From Mesonia aestuariivivens (GTDB lineage: Bacteria; Bacteroidota; Bacteroidia; Flavobacteriales; Flavobacteriaceae), in NCBI RefSeq assembly GCF_019311235.1, contig NZ_JAHWDF010000009.1, positions 1-64,000 on the forward strand: DNA of 64,000 bases, read 5' to 3'. A program made the translations under genes and the position numbers. Each line of letters opens with the position of its first letter. Positions within the stretch are counted from its first letter, which is position 1. Below are positions 51,524 to 60,818 of the stretch, piece after piece. The notes below the pieces were generated by a model. The model ran no database searches. It was not told the DNA's origin and saw nothing but the letters and a program-made list of their open reading frames with translations.

Positions 51524-52720
51524 ATGATAAACAAGAAAACAGTTACATTGTTACCCTTACATCATCTTGGTAATTTACAGATTGCTATTAAATTTTTATA
51601 TAAGTTAGAAATAGCTAACGATTTAAATTTACTGCCAAATATCACGTGGAGTAAAACGCATAATTGCTATTATTCACCCTATTCTATTTCTCATAAACAA
51701 ATGCTGTTTTCATTTTTTAATGATCGTGGTTATTTTGTAGATTATAAAAAAATACAATTTCTACAACCACAAAAAAACAAAGCTAGGCCAGATTATTATG
51801 AAGTAGATAAAGATAAATTAAGTGCTGCTGATAAAAAGAATTTATGGAAATACGTTTCTTACTTAAGAGGCAAACGCTATAGCGAAAGTACCGTTAAAAC
51901 GTATTATCATTTTGCATTAATGTTAGTAGCTTATATTGAAAAACCAATCGATACATTAGCGTTTCGAGATTATGAGCTTTTCTTAGAGAAACTAATTACT
52001 AAAAGAAATTACTCTATTAGTTCTCATCGGCAATGTATAAGTGCACTTAAACATTTTACAGATTTATTTACAGATGAACCCTTAGAAAAAGAACTTATTT
52101 CGCTTCGTCCTAAAAGGTCTAAACAATTACCTACCGTACTTTCCAGAAACGAGGTATTGCGTATTTTACAAGTGACTAAAAACTTAAAACACCGAGCAGT
52201 TTTAGGACTTATTTATAGTTCTGGATTACGTATTGGTGAGTTGCTTTCTTTAAAATTAAATGAAATTGATATCGATCGCAAGCAATTATTTATAAAATCT
52301 GGTAAAGGCAGAAAAGACCGAACAGTAATTTTAGCGGAAAGTATTTTGCCGCTATTGTTTAACTATCTAAACACTTACGCCCCTAAAGAATTATTTGTTG
52401 AAGGGCAAAATGGTAATCCGTACAGCGCAGAAAGTATTAGAAGTTTCTTGCGCAAATCTTGCAAAGAAGCTCAGATTTTAAAAAGAGTTACTCCGCATAC
52501 ACTTAGGCACTCATTTGCTACTCATATGCTAGAAGATGGAGTAGATTTAAGATACATTCAAACTTTATTAGGCCATAGTAAACCTGAAACTACAATGATT
52601 TACACACACGTAACACAACGTGATTTAATGAATATTCAAAGTCCATTAGATCGCGTGGTAAATCAATTAAAAGGCAAAACTCAAAACCATACAAAAGTTG
52701 GTTTATCTGGAAATATATAG
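51524..52720 (+). CDS. Tyrosine recombinase/integrase (XerD/IntI-like)
   Basis: A 398-residue site-specific recombinase from ATG 51524 (MINKKTVTLL); an upstream TTG at 51506 lies in the structured element and was not used. The first 90 residues are a lineage-specific extension, followed by a SAM-like core-binding domain (about 100-185) and the catalytic domain. Catalytic residues: Arg in YSSGLRIGELL (about 232), HTLRHSF (about 325-331), GHSKPETTMIYTHV (nucleophile Tyr about 360). The tail MNIQSPLDR resembles integron integrases, but the extra IntI domain and attC sites are absent. Target DNA may be the upstream repeats. Confidence 0.88.
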   Translation: MINKKTVTLLPLHHLGNLQIAIKFLYKLEIANDLNLLPNITWSKTHNCYYSPYSISHKQMLFSFFNDRGYFVDYKKIQFLQPQKNKARPDYYEVDKDKLSAADKKNLWKYVSYLRGKRYSESTVKTYYHFALMLVAYIEKPIDTLAFRDYELFLEKLITKRNYSISSHRQCISALKHFTDLFTDEPLEKELISLRPKRSKQLPTVLSRNEVLRILQVTKNLKHRAVLGLIYSSGLRIGELLSLKLNEIDIDRKQLFIKSGKGRKDRTVILAESILPLLFNYLNTYAPKELFVEGQNGNPYSAESIRSFLRKSCKEAQILKRVTPHTLRHSFATHMLEDGVDLRYIQTLLGHSKPETTMIYTHVTQRDLMNIQSPLDRVVNQLKGKTQNHTKVGLSGNI

Positions 52721-52827
52721 TTCGCTAGCTTAATAGATATTAGTAAATTTTAAAAAAATTAATAAATATGTTCACATTGGAGAAAAGCAACAAATGCTGT
52801 AACTTCTCTAACTATAAAAAATGAAAA

Positions 52828-53940
52828 ATGAAAACGATAATTATGGTCATGTTTTTTCTATTTATCACATTTATTGGTAAAGGTCAACCCTCTAATGTCG
52901 AAGAAAAATTTATCTTACCTGAAACCCTAAACGAATCTTCTGGCGCTATTTTTTTTAACGATAAATTAGTTACTCATAATGATTCTGGTAACGAAAATAA
53001 GCTTTATGAAGTAGACACTTTATCTGGTCTAATCACAAGAACTATAACCATTACAAATGCTACTCATGTAGATTGGGAAGATCTCACTCAAGATGAGAAT
53101 TTTATATATGTGGGAGATATAGGTAATAATAGCGGAAACAGAACAGATTTAAAAATTTATAAAATTGCCAAAAGCGATTATGTCACTACAAATAGCTTAA
53201 TTGCAGAAGTGATAAATTTTAATTATTCAGATCAATTCGATTTCAGTTCAAACCCTAACCAAACACAGTGGGATGCTGAAGCTTTAATTAGTCTTGATGA
53301 AAACCAATTAATTTTACTCACAAAAAACTGGGTTAATGGGATTACAAGCGCCTATCCTATTTCAAAAAACGCTGGTACTCATTCCGTTTCTCCATTACCT
53401 ACTACCTTAAGTGCTGAAGGCTTAATTACTGGAGCTGCTTATAACTCACTCACAGAAAAAATATATGCGATAGGCTACACCAATAATTTGCAACCTTTTG
53501 TTTGGGAATGCGAAAGTTTTCTACTAAATGATATTTTTTCTGGGACAAATACCAAAACTTCACTTACAAATTTAGAGCTAGAACAAGTAGAAGCAATTAC
53601 ACATATAGGCGCGAATAGGTATTTTGTAACTTCAGAATCTTTTAATTTTCCTCCGTTTTCTAGTGAAGCTAAATTATTTTCTTTTACCACAAACGACCCT
53701 GAATTATCGATTATAGAATCAACAAAAAATATAGCCAAACTATACCCCAACCCTGTAAAAGATGTTTTTTTTATTGAAAACTTAGATTTTACTTCGGTAG
53801 AAATTTACGATACAAACCTTACTCGAGTTTTACAAAGTGATGAACGAAACGTGAATATTTCAAAATTAGCAACGGGTATATATTGGCTGAAAATTAAATT
53901 AAAAAATGATGATGTAATTCAAAAAATTATAAAATACTAA
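52828..53940 (+). CDS. T9SS type A sorting domain-containing secreted protein
   Basis: A 370-residue protein with a signal peptide (1-20, FIGKGQPS). The main domain (about 22-290) is a beta-propeller-like fold with repeated strand motifs: LPETLNESSGAIFFNDKL, HNDSGNENKLYEVD, DWEDLTQDENFIYVGDIGNN. It is similar to SdiA-regulated or esterase-like propellers. A type A T9SS domain ends it (about 300-370; AKLYPNPVKDVFFIENL, GIYWLKIKL). It is exported and probably attached to the surface. Function unknown. Monocistronic, with a strong terminator behind. Confidence 0.85.
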   Translation: MKTIIMVMFFLFITFIGKGQPSNVEEKFILPETLNESSGAIFFNDKLVTHNDSGNENKLYEVDTLSGLITRTITITNATHVDWEDLTQDENFIYVGDIGNNSGNRTDLKIYKIAKSDYVTTNSLIAEVINFNYSDQFDFSSNPNQTQWDAEALISLDENQLILLTKNWVNGITSAYPISKNAGTHSVSPLPTTLSAEGLITGAAYNSLTEKIYAIGYTNNLQPFVWECESFLLNDIFSGTNTKTSLTNLELEQVEAITHIGANRYFVTSESFNFPPFSSEAKLFSFTTNDPELSIIESTKNIAKLYPNPVKDVFFIENLDFTSVEIYDTNLTRVLQSDERNVNISKLATGIYWLKIKLKNDDVIQKIIKY

Positions 53941-53942
53941 CT

Positions 53943-53978
53943 AAAAAAGCCATCTTATCGATGATAAGATGGCTTTTT
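53943..53978 (+). terminator. Bidirectional terminator
   Basis: AAAAGCCATCTTATC / GATAAGATGGCTTTT, a perfect stem with A and T tracts on each side. It separates the convergent T9SS protein and RND outer-membrane-factor genes. Confidence 0.9.
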
Positions 53979-54007
53979 AACTAAACCAATTAAAACAAAC
54001 AAAAAAA

Positions 54008-55462
54008 CTATTCTTTTTTCTTTTTATCCCAACCGCCACCTAGGGCTTGATACATATTTACCAGAGCGCTCATCTGTTCTTTCTTGGTCTCTACCAATTC
54101 AAACTTAGACTCTAACGCATCACGTTGGGTTAATAATACTTCCATATAATCTGCTCTTGCTGAAGTAAATAAATCATTAGAAATATTTATAGATTTTGTT
54201 AAGGCTTCTACTTCTTTAGCCTTTAGATCGTAACTTTTTTCTAAATTATCAATCTTAGCGAGTTGATTTGCTACTTCAATGTAAGCATTTAAAATACTTC
54301 TTTCATAATTTACAACAGCTTGTATTTGTTTAGAATTTGCCGTTGCATAAGTAGCTTTAATTGCATTTCTATTAATTAATGGTCCTGCAATATCTCCTGC
54401 TATAGAATACAATAAAGATTCTGGAGTTTCTAACAAATATTTAGGATTAAAAGCTCCAAAACCTACACCTGCTGAAATGCCCAAAGAAGGGTAAAATCTT
54501 GCTTTTGCAACTTTCACATCTAACTTAGAGGCTGACAACTCAAGCTCTGCCTGTCTAACATCAGGTCTATTTTGCAAAATTTGAGAAGGAAAACCAGCGT
54601 CTATAGTATCTGGTATTAAATTTGAAAAACCATCAGCATCTCTTTCTACGTGTTGCGGATACCTCCCTAACAAAAAATTAATTTTATTTTCTGTAACCGT
54701 TATTTTCTGTTGAATTTCAAACTGAAGACTTCTGGTATGAAATACTTCTGCTTCAAATTTTTGTACCGCTAACTCTGTAACTCTTGCCGATTGTTTTTGC
54801 AACTTAACAATTCTTAATGCATTACTTTGTATATCGATATTACGCTTTAAAATAGCATATTGATTATCTAGTGCTAGTAATTCATAATAAGAATTAGCTA
54901 CTTCGGCAATTAAATTGGTGACCATAAAATTTCTTCCTTCTACAGTAGAAAGATACCTCATGACAGCTGCTTTTTTTGCGTTGTGAAGCTTTCCCCAAAT
55001 ATCTAACTCCCAGTTAGCATAAGCCCCAAGTGTGTAGTTGGGAAGAGGGTCTGGCATAGCCTTTCCCTCTTTTATATTTAAGTTTTCTTCTACAGCTCCG
55101 TTTCTGGTATATTTTCCAGATTTCTCTAATTCAGCTCCACCTCTTAAGCCTACAAAAGGCAAATATTCACCTTTTCTAGTTTTCACTTCATTTTTTGCAA
55201 TTTGAAGTTCTTGTAGCGTGATGTTTAGCTCCTGATTATTTTCTAAAGCCACTTCAATAAGATTGGTTAAATAAGGGTCTTTAAAAAACTCTTTCCAATC
55301 TATTTTTGCTGAATTAATGCTATCTAAAGCAGTTTTATCAAAATTTTCAGGAACACTAGTATCTGCTTCTCTGGTTGCTACATTTGGGGTTTTACAACTC
55401 CCAAAAAAGAACATCACTACAGTTATTAAACCAAAGTATTTATAATTTATTATTCTATTCAT
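54008..55462 (-). CDS. RND efflux outer-membrane factor lipoprotein (NodT/OprM-like)
   Basis: 484 residues from ATG 55462 (MNRIINYKYFGLITVV); the frame can extend to 55495, but that would give no usable signal. Lipobox FFGSCKTP (Cys23). Two long OEP repeats (about 60-250 and 270-470) have the coiled helices of TolC-family channels, with NYTLGAYANWELDIWGKL and LQNRPDVRQAELEL typical of OprM/NodT. It forms the exit duct of the pump. It overlaps the RND gene by 8 bases and is the last gene of the operon. Confidence 0.92.
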   Translation of the reverse strand: MNRIINYKYFGLITVVMFFFGSCKTPNVATREADTSVPENFDKTALDSINSAKIDWKEFFKDPYLTNLIEVALENNQELNITLQELQIAKNEVKTRKGEYLPFVGLRGGAELEKSGKYTRNGAVEENLNIKEGKAMPDPLPNYTLGAYANWELDIWGKLHNAKKAAVMRYLSTVEGRNFMVTNLIAEVANSYYELLALDNQYAILKRNIDIQSNALRIVKLQKQSARVTELAVQKFEAEVFHTRSLQFEIQQKITVTENKINFLLGRYPQHVERDADGFSNLIPDTIDAGFPSQILQNRPDVRQAELELSASKLDVKVAKARFYPSLGISAGVGFGAFNPKYLLETPESLLYSIAGDIAGPLINRNAIKATYATANSKQIQAVVNYERSILNAYIEVANQLAKIDNLEKSYDLKAKEVEALTKSINISNDLFTSARADYMEVLLTQRDALESKFELVETKKEQMSALVNMYQALGGGWDKKKKE

Positions 55463-58400
55463 TTTCTTCCGTATCTTGATTAGCATCGAATGCATCTATT
55501 TCGTGTACAAATCCTTCTGATAAAGATTCGTCTTCTTCATCTCGAATTAATTTTCTCCCTTCAGCTAAACTTCCAAAGATGTAGTAAAGACCTGGTACTA
55601 TTATTACACCGAATATGGTACCAAATAACATTCCTCCTAAAGCTGAAGCTCCTAAAGTTCTATTACCTATTGCACCCGCACCAGTAGCCAACATTAATGG
55701 TATTAAACCTGCTATAAATGCAAATGAAGTCATTAAAATTGGTCTAAAACGTACTCTAGCTCCTTCTATGGCTGCTTCTAAAACACTTAAACCTTCATGA
55801 TGTTTAAGCACGGCAAACTCTACGATTAACACCGCATTTTTTCCTAATAAACCAACCAGCATGATAAGTCCAATCTGTGCATAAATATCGTTTTGGAGTC
55901 CCATCATTTTCAGCAACATAAACGATCCAAAAACACCTATAGGTAAAGAGAATACTACCGTTAATGGAATAATAAAACTTTCATATTGTGCTGCTAAAAC
56001 AAAGTATACAAACACCAATACAATTAAAAATATATAAATAGACTCATTACCTCGTTGTGCCTCGTCATAAGAAAGACCTTCCCAAGCAATATCATAATTA
56101 TTAGGTAGGGTTTCTTTAGCCACTTCTTTAATGGCATTAATCGCATCTGCAGTTGTGTAACCATCTGCTGGTAAACCTCTAATAGCGGCAGAATTATACA
56201 TATTGAAACGAGTTACCTCGTTTGGCCCCTGCTGCTTTTTAAGGGTCATAAATGCTGAATAAGGAACCATCTCTCCATGATCATTCTTCACGTACATATT
56301 CAACACATCAGAAGGTAATCTTCTAAATTTAGGATCTGACTGAACATAAACTTTAAAGAACCTGTTGAATTTAATAAATCCTTGCTCATAGGTACTACCA
56401 ATTAAGATATTAAGGTTTTCCATAGCATCTCCTATAGAAACTCCTTTTTGCATCGCAAGTTCATTATTAAACTCTAACTCGTATTGAGGATAGTTTGCGG
56501 CAAAGAAAGTAAACAGTCCTTTTAGCTCTTCACGTTTTTTTAAGTTCTCTATAAACTCTTTATTAATTTTGTCAAACTCTTGATAATCTGTATCTGTATT
56601 TTGGTCTAATAATCGAAGTGAAAAACCACCTGATGAACCAAATCCTGGAATTGCGGGTGGTTCAAAAAATTCGATTACGGCTCCTAAATCTTTCGACTCT
56701 TCTTCGAGCTCTTCCATAATTTCAGTTACGGTATGCTCACGATCTGACCAGTTTTTCAAGTTAATTAAACAAGTACCGGCATTAGACCCTCTACCTTCTG
56801 TCATGATCTCATACCCTGCTAAAGAAGAGACAGACTCTATTCCTTCTACTTCTTCACAAATAGCCTGAAGTTTTTTAGAAACCTCATTAGTACGTTCTAA
56901 AGTAGCTCCTGGAGGAGTTTGAATGATCGCATAAATAGTTCCTTGATCTTCACTAGGTACAAAACCAGAAGGTAATACTTGACTTTCTAAATAAATACCC
57001 GCACAAAAAGCGATAAGTATTCCAAAAGTAAGCCATCTTCTACTCACCACTTTCTTTAAAATACCTACATATCTTCCCGTAAGTTTATCGAAACCAGAAT
57101 TAAACTTATCTAAGCCTTTCGTTAAGATATTCTTTTTCTTTTCTTTTCCGTGGTTATTTTTAAGCAACATTGCACACAAAACAGGAGTTAGTGTTAATGC
57201 TATAATTGCTGAAATCACAATAGAACTTGCCATCGTAATGGAGAACTGTCTATAGAATGTACCTACAGGACCAGACATAAATGATATAGGCAAAAACACC
57301 GATACCATAACCATGGTAATTGCGATAATTGCACCACTTATTTCTGACAAAACCTTCTTGACGGCGAGATACGGACTAATATTTGGATGCTCTTCAAACT
57401 TAGCGTGTACAGCTTCAACTACAACAATCGCATCATCGACCACAATACCAATAGCAAGAACTAAAGCAAATAAGGTAACCATGTTTATCGAAATGCCGAA
57501 AAATTGAATTACAAAAAAGGCACCAACTAATGAGACGGGAACCGCTAAAATAGGAATTAATGTTGAACGCCAATCACCTAAAAATATAAATACAACTAAT
57601 GCTACTAAAAGAAATGCATCTCTTAAGGTATGAACCACTTGTTCTATAGAAGCATCTAAGAATTTAGATACATCATAACTAAGTTTATAATCTACTCCAG
57701 GAGGGAAATCGGCTTTCATATCTTCCAACTCCTCTTTTACTTTATCAATTACATCACTTGCATTACTACCATAACTTTGTTTTAATACAATTGCAGCTGA
57801 AGGGTGACCATCTAAATTGGAGTAAATATCAAAAAATTCACTACCTAGCTCTACCCGACCAACATCTTTTAGATGAAGACTTTCACCTTCAGAATTGGCT
57901 CTAATAATTATATTTTCATATTGCTTGGGATCGTTAAACCTCCCTTTATAAGTAAGCACATATTCTAAAGATTGCGCTTGTATACCAGAACTTCTACCTA
58001 ACCTACCGGGACGCCCCACAATACTTTGCTCTTGCATGGCTTCCATAACTTCATCTACAGAAACATCATAGGCTCTCATACGGTCTGGGTCTAACCAAAC
58101 ACGCATCGCATATTTTCTACTCCCTAAAATGGTAGAACGTGCAATACCTTTAATTCTATTAATTTCAGGTATCATTTTCACATTAGCATAATTGTATAGA
58201 AATTTTTCATCTATACTCTTATCTTTAGCGTAAAGGTTAACATACATTAACATACTAGGCTGTATAGGTGTAATAGTAACCCCTTCTCGTTGCACTAACT
58301 CTGGCAACAATGGCATTACCTGATCCACCCTAGTTTTTACGCGTACTACAGCTTCATTAGGATCTGTACCCGGTTCAAAAATTATACGTAATGTAGCTTC

Positions 58401-58658
58401 ACCGGCACTTGTTGCATCGGTAGCCATGTAACGCATATCTTGAACTCCATTAATAGAATTCTCTAAGGTAATTAAGGTCGATTTCACCAATACATCTGCA
58501 CTTGCTCCTGGATACGCGATAAAAATATTTACCGTTGTTGGAGCAATTTGCGGAAACTGTGATATTGGTAATTTTTTTATGGCGAGAGACCCCATAAACA
58601 CTATAATAATAGAAATCACTATAGCAAATACGGGTCTATGTATAAATTTACTAAACAT
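55455..58658 (-). CDS. RND efflux pump inner-membrane permease (HAE1/AcrB type)
   Basis: A 1067-residue, twelve-helix proton-driven pump: N-terminal MFSKFIHRPVFAIVISIIIV, LITLENSINGVQDMRYM, and the TM4 proton-relay aspartates in GIVVDDAIVVVEAVH. Two large periplasmic loops (about 40-330 and 560-870) and the second TM set (GLLGKNAVLIVEFAV) follow. These features place it in the hydrophobe/amphiphile efflux branch (AcrB/MexB), not the heavy-metal branch. Cargo is unknown. It lies in the order adaptor, pump, outer-membrane factor, a complete tripartite set. Confidence 0.95.
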   Translation of the reverse strand: MFSKFIHRPVFAIVISIIIVFMGSLAIKKLPISQFPQIAPTTVNIFIAYPGASADVLVKSTLITLENSINGVQDMRYMATDATSAGEATLRIIFEPGTDPNEAVVRVKTRVDQVMPLLPELVQREGVTITPIQPSMLMYVNLYAKDKSIDEKFLYNYANVKMIPEINRIKGIARSTILGSRKYAMRVWLDPDRMRAYDVSVDEVMEAMQEQSIVGRPGRLGRSSGIQAQSLEYVLTYKGRFNDPKQYENIIIRANSEGESLHLKDVGRVELGSEFFDIYSNLDGHPSAAIVLKQSYGSNASDVIDKVKEELEDMKADFPPGVDYKLSYDVSKFLDASIEQVVHTLRDAFLLVALVVFIFLGDWRSTLIPILAVPVSLVGAFFVIQFFGISINMVTLFALVLAIGIVVDDAIVVVEAVHAKFEEHPNISPYLAVKKVLSEISGAIIAITMVMVSVFLPISFMSGPVGTFYRQFSITMASSIVISAIIALTLTPVLCAMLLKNNHGKEKKKNILTKGLDKFNSGFDKLTGRYVGILKKVVSRRWLTFGILIAFCAGIYLESQVLPSGFVPSEDQGTIYAIIQTPPGATLERTNEVSKKLQAICEEVEGIESVSSLAGYEIMTEGRGSNAGTCLINLKNWSDREHTVTEIMEELEEESKDLGAVIEFFEPPAIPGFGSSGGFSLRLLDQNTDTDYQEFDKINKEFIENLKKREELKGLFTFFAANYPQYELEFNNELAMQKGVSIGDAMENLNILIGSTYEQGFIKFNRFFKVYVQSDPKFRRLPSDVLNMYVKNDHGEMVPYSAFMTLKKQQGPNEVTRFNMYNSAAIRGLPADGYTTADAINAIKEVAKETLPNNYDIAWEGLSYDEAQRGNESIYIFLIVLVFVYFVLAAQYESFIIPLTVVFSLPIGVFGSFMLLKMMGLQNDIYAQIGLIMLVGLLGKNAVLIVEFAVLKHHEGLSVLEAAIEGARVRFRPILMTSFAFIAGLIPLMLATGAGAIGNRTLGASALGGMLFGTIFGVIIVPGLYYIFGSLAEGRKLIRDEEDESLSEGFVHEIDAFDANQDTEENE

Positions 58659-58680
58659 ATCGTTTTATTTTGCTATTGAT

Positions 58681-59766
58681 TTACTCTGCGGAAAGTTGAA
58701 GGTGACTAAGCATCTCTTCTGGTTCTTGATATTCAAAAGAAATTTCATCTCCATCTTTCACTTTTCTTAATCCGTTAAGAAGAATTTTATCTGATTCACT
58801 CACCCCTTCTTTTATGACGTATAAATGTGGTATTTCACCTATCAATTTTATTTCTTTAGCATGAATTTTATGATCTTCTGAAACTACATAGATATAGTGT
58901 TTATCTAAAACTTCAAAAGTGGCTTTTTGTGGCACCAATAAAGCATGATTATAAGGTATTTTAGAAATAATATTACCAGTCTCTCCGTGTCTTAACAATC
59001 CATCTGGGTTATCAAAAGTGGCTCTAAATGGAATATTACCTGTCTCGTTATTAAAGTCTGCTTCGATGGTTTCTACAATTCCTTTTTCAGAAAATTTTTG
59101 ATGATTAGCCATTAACAATTCTACTTGAGCCTTGGTGCTATCTTTATGAGCCATTTTAAAGTCTAAATACTCAGCTTCAGGCACATTATAATAAACCCAC
59201 ATTTTACTGTTATCTGACAAGTTCGTTAGCAATTCTCCTTCATCTACTAAACTCCCTTCTCTAACGTGAAAACGGTCAATGATACCATCAAAAGGTGCTC
59301 TAATGTCTGTAAATTGTAGGTGTACTTGTGATAGTTGTAGTTCTGCTTTAGCTTTATCGTATTTTGCTTTTGCCATTGCTAGTTCATTTGCTGCAACTAC
59401 ATTACTATCTGCTAATGTGGTCGTATTTTGGTATTCTATTTTAGCAAACTCTGCCTCTGCTTTAGCTTTTAGCATTTCTGCCTGATACAAGTTAGGCATA
59501 ATTTTAAAAAGTAAATCTCCTTTTTTAACCGTCTGTCCTTCATCTACATAAATTTTTTGAAGATACCCTCTTTCTTGGGCTCTTAACTCAATATGTTTTA
59601 TAGAGTGAATTTGACTTACATATTCTTTAGTAGTAATAGTGTCTTTTATAATAGGACTAGTGACTACTAATTTAGATTTTTCTTCTTTGTGTTCTTTTTT
59701 AGATTCACAACTTGTAGTAATTACAAGCGCAAATAAGCTTATAACCATGAGAATATTCCTCATCAT
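58681..59766 (-). CDS. RND efflux periplasmic adaptor (membrane fusion protein)
   Basis: A 361-residue lipoprotein (lipobox VITTSCES, Cys20). Family layout: barrel-lipoyl strands (ELRAQERGYLQKIYVDEGQTV), a helical hairpin (about 85-150), the second lipoyl half (IRAPFDGIIDRFHVREGSLV), a beta-barrel domain and a membrane-proximal domain. It joins the pump to the outer-membrane channel and is the first of the three pump genes, 22 bases before the pump gene. The 144-base gap upstream holds GTGTAATAAACAC at 59808-59820, a palindrome that could be an operator. Confidence 0.92.
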   Translation of the reverse strand: MMRNILMVISLFALVITTSCESKKEHKEEKSKLVVTSPIIKDTITTKEYVSQIHSIKHIELRAQERGYLQKIYVDEGQTVKKGDLLFKIMPNLYQAEMLKAKAEAEFAKIEYQNTTTLADSNVVAANELAMAKAKYDKAKAELQLSQVHLQFTDIRAPFDGIIDRFHVREGSLVDEGELLTNLSDNSKMWVYYNVPEAEYLDFKMAHKDSTKAQVELLMANHQKFSEKGIVETIEADFNNETGNIPFRATFDNPDGLLRHGETGNIISKIPYNHALLVPQKATFEVLDKHYIYVVSEDHKIHAKEIKLIGEIPHLYVIKEGVSESDKILLNGLRKVKDGDEISFEYQEPEEMLSHLQLSAE

Positions 59767-59910
59767 AACTTCATTATATTAATAGTTTTGTTTGAATAAT
59801 TGAAATAGTGTAATAAACACACCAGTAGCTTCATTTTAAATAAAAATGAATACTCATAAAACAACAGTGATTAGCTTAAAGACTATACTGTTTATCTTAA
59901 GTCAAAAAAA

Positions 59911-60342
59911 TCAAATTCTATAAACACAAAATGCTATGTACAGAGGTTGCTGTACGGATGAATGTGGGGATAAATCCTCTGGAAAGGAGATGCCTTTACT
60001 ATTTTCTTTAAGAATGTAATCAGAAAACAGTGTATAAAACAGTACGGTTAACGTATTATTTTTTTGGATAAGTTTTTTAACAGAAACCCACTCGTATTCT
60101 TCTACTTCTACATCTTCAATGGCTTTTATTTCAAAATCATTTTCAGAAGAAGAAGGCAAAGTTAGATATTGAAATGACTGTGGATTTACTTTTGATAGAA
60201 TGTCTTCTTTATCTATCTTAATAAGATCTTCAAAAGTAAATGAGTTCGTATTCTTTTGATGAGCTAGCACTCCACTGTGGGCACATAAGCTTACCAAAAA
60301 AATAAACAACAAGGTTAAATATTTTGCAAAAACTCTTTTCAT
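59911..60342 (-). CDS. Small secreted protein upstream of the RND operon
   Basis: A 143-residue protein with a signal peptide (1-27, ending HSGVLAHQ). No family recognised. The mature part is acidic (FTFEDLIKIDKEDIL, AIEDVEVEEYEWV) and ends in a short hydrophobic stretch (YIAFCVYRI). It lies on the same strand as the efflux operon, 144 bases ahead of the adaptor gene, in the place where some metal efflux operons carry a small periplasmic protein. The promoter places transcription start only a few bases before the ATG. Function unknown. Confidence 0.7.
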   Translation of the reverse strand: MKRVFAKYLTLLFIFLVSLCAHSGVLAHQKNTNSFTFEDLIKIDKEDILSKVNPQSFQYLTLPSSSENDFEIKAIEDVEVEEYEWVSVKKLIQKNNTLTVLFYTLFSDYILKENSKGISFPEDLSPHSSVQQPLYIAFCVYRI

Positions 60343-60351
60343 AATCTTTTA

Positions 60352-60383
60352 CAAAAGTACATCAAGTCATCATAAATTACAAA
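60352..60383 (-). promoter_or_regulatory. Bacteroidota promoter, nearly leaderless transcript
   Basis: On the minus strand TTTG (60380-60383), 20 bases, then TACTTTTG (60352-60359), a good match to both boxes. The ATG at 60342 is only 10 bases past the -7 box, so the predicted leader is about 0-4 bases. Confidence 0.7.
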
Positions 60384-60792
60384 TTTTAAGCTTTTTAGTT
60401 CACGCTAACTTAAATAAAAACTCCTTTTCATTTAGGTAAAAGTAAGCTATCACTAGGTTTTTCATTAATTATTTAGTATTCTAATAATAACTTAAATATT
60501 TAATTTATGCAGTTAAGCTCTTCGCTTTTGTTTCATTAATCTGCTACATTTTAAAAAAACATAAACATTTATCGTACGAAATTGAAAATCAAAACATATA
60601 TTTTTTTTTAAATTACTTTTTTAGTTTATCCATAACGAAATATCCTTTTAAAAACATGATGAATATTACTCCCCTTACAGTGTTTAGCCTATCTATTGAA
60701 ATGAATCTTAAAATGTAGGATAAAAAATATACCTAAAAAACAAAAGAAATTGAGGGGTTACGTTTTAGTAGAAAGTTTATATTAGTTTTAAA
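60384..60792. other. Long intergenic region with no recognised gene
   Basis: About 400 bases of very AT-rich DNA between divergent genes. Only tiny reading frames are present and no clear hairpin or repeat was seen. A possible promoter for the next gene lies just after it. Confidence 0.5.
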
Positions 60793-60800
60793 TATATTTG
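60793..60800 (+). promoter_or_regulatory. Bacteroidota -7 element (TATATTTG)
   Basis: TATATTTG on the plus strand, 18 bases before the lipoprotein ATG at 60819. The -33 box is not clear. Confidence 0.45.
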
Positions 60801-60818
60801 AAAAAATTATTCTAACTT

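Noticed and set aside
51270-52720. Possible chromosomal integron (recombinase with attI-like repeats)
   Set aside because: The catalytic domain resembles integron integrases, but the extra IntI-specific insertion before the HxxR box is missing. No attC-like sites or array of small promoterless genes is seen on either side.
55463-55495. Upstream extension of the outer-membrane factor start (MHSMLIKIRKK)
   Set aside because: The extension would push the lipobox too far from the start and lies inside the RND gene. The start at 55462 gives a normal lipoprotein signal.
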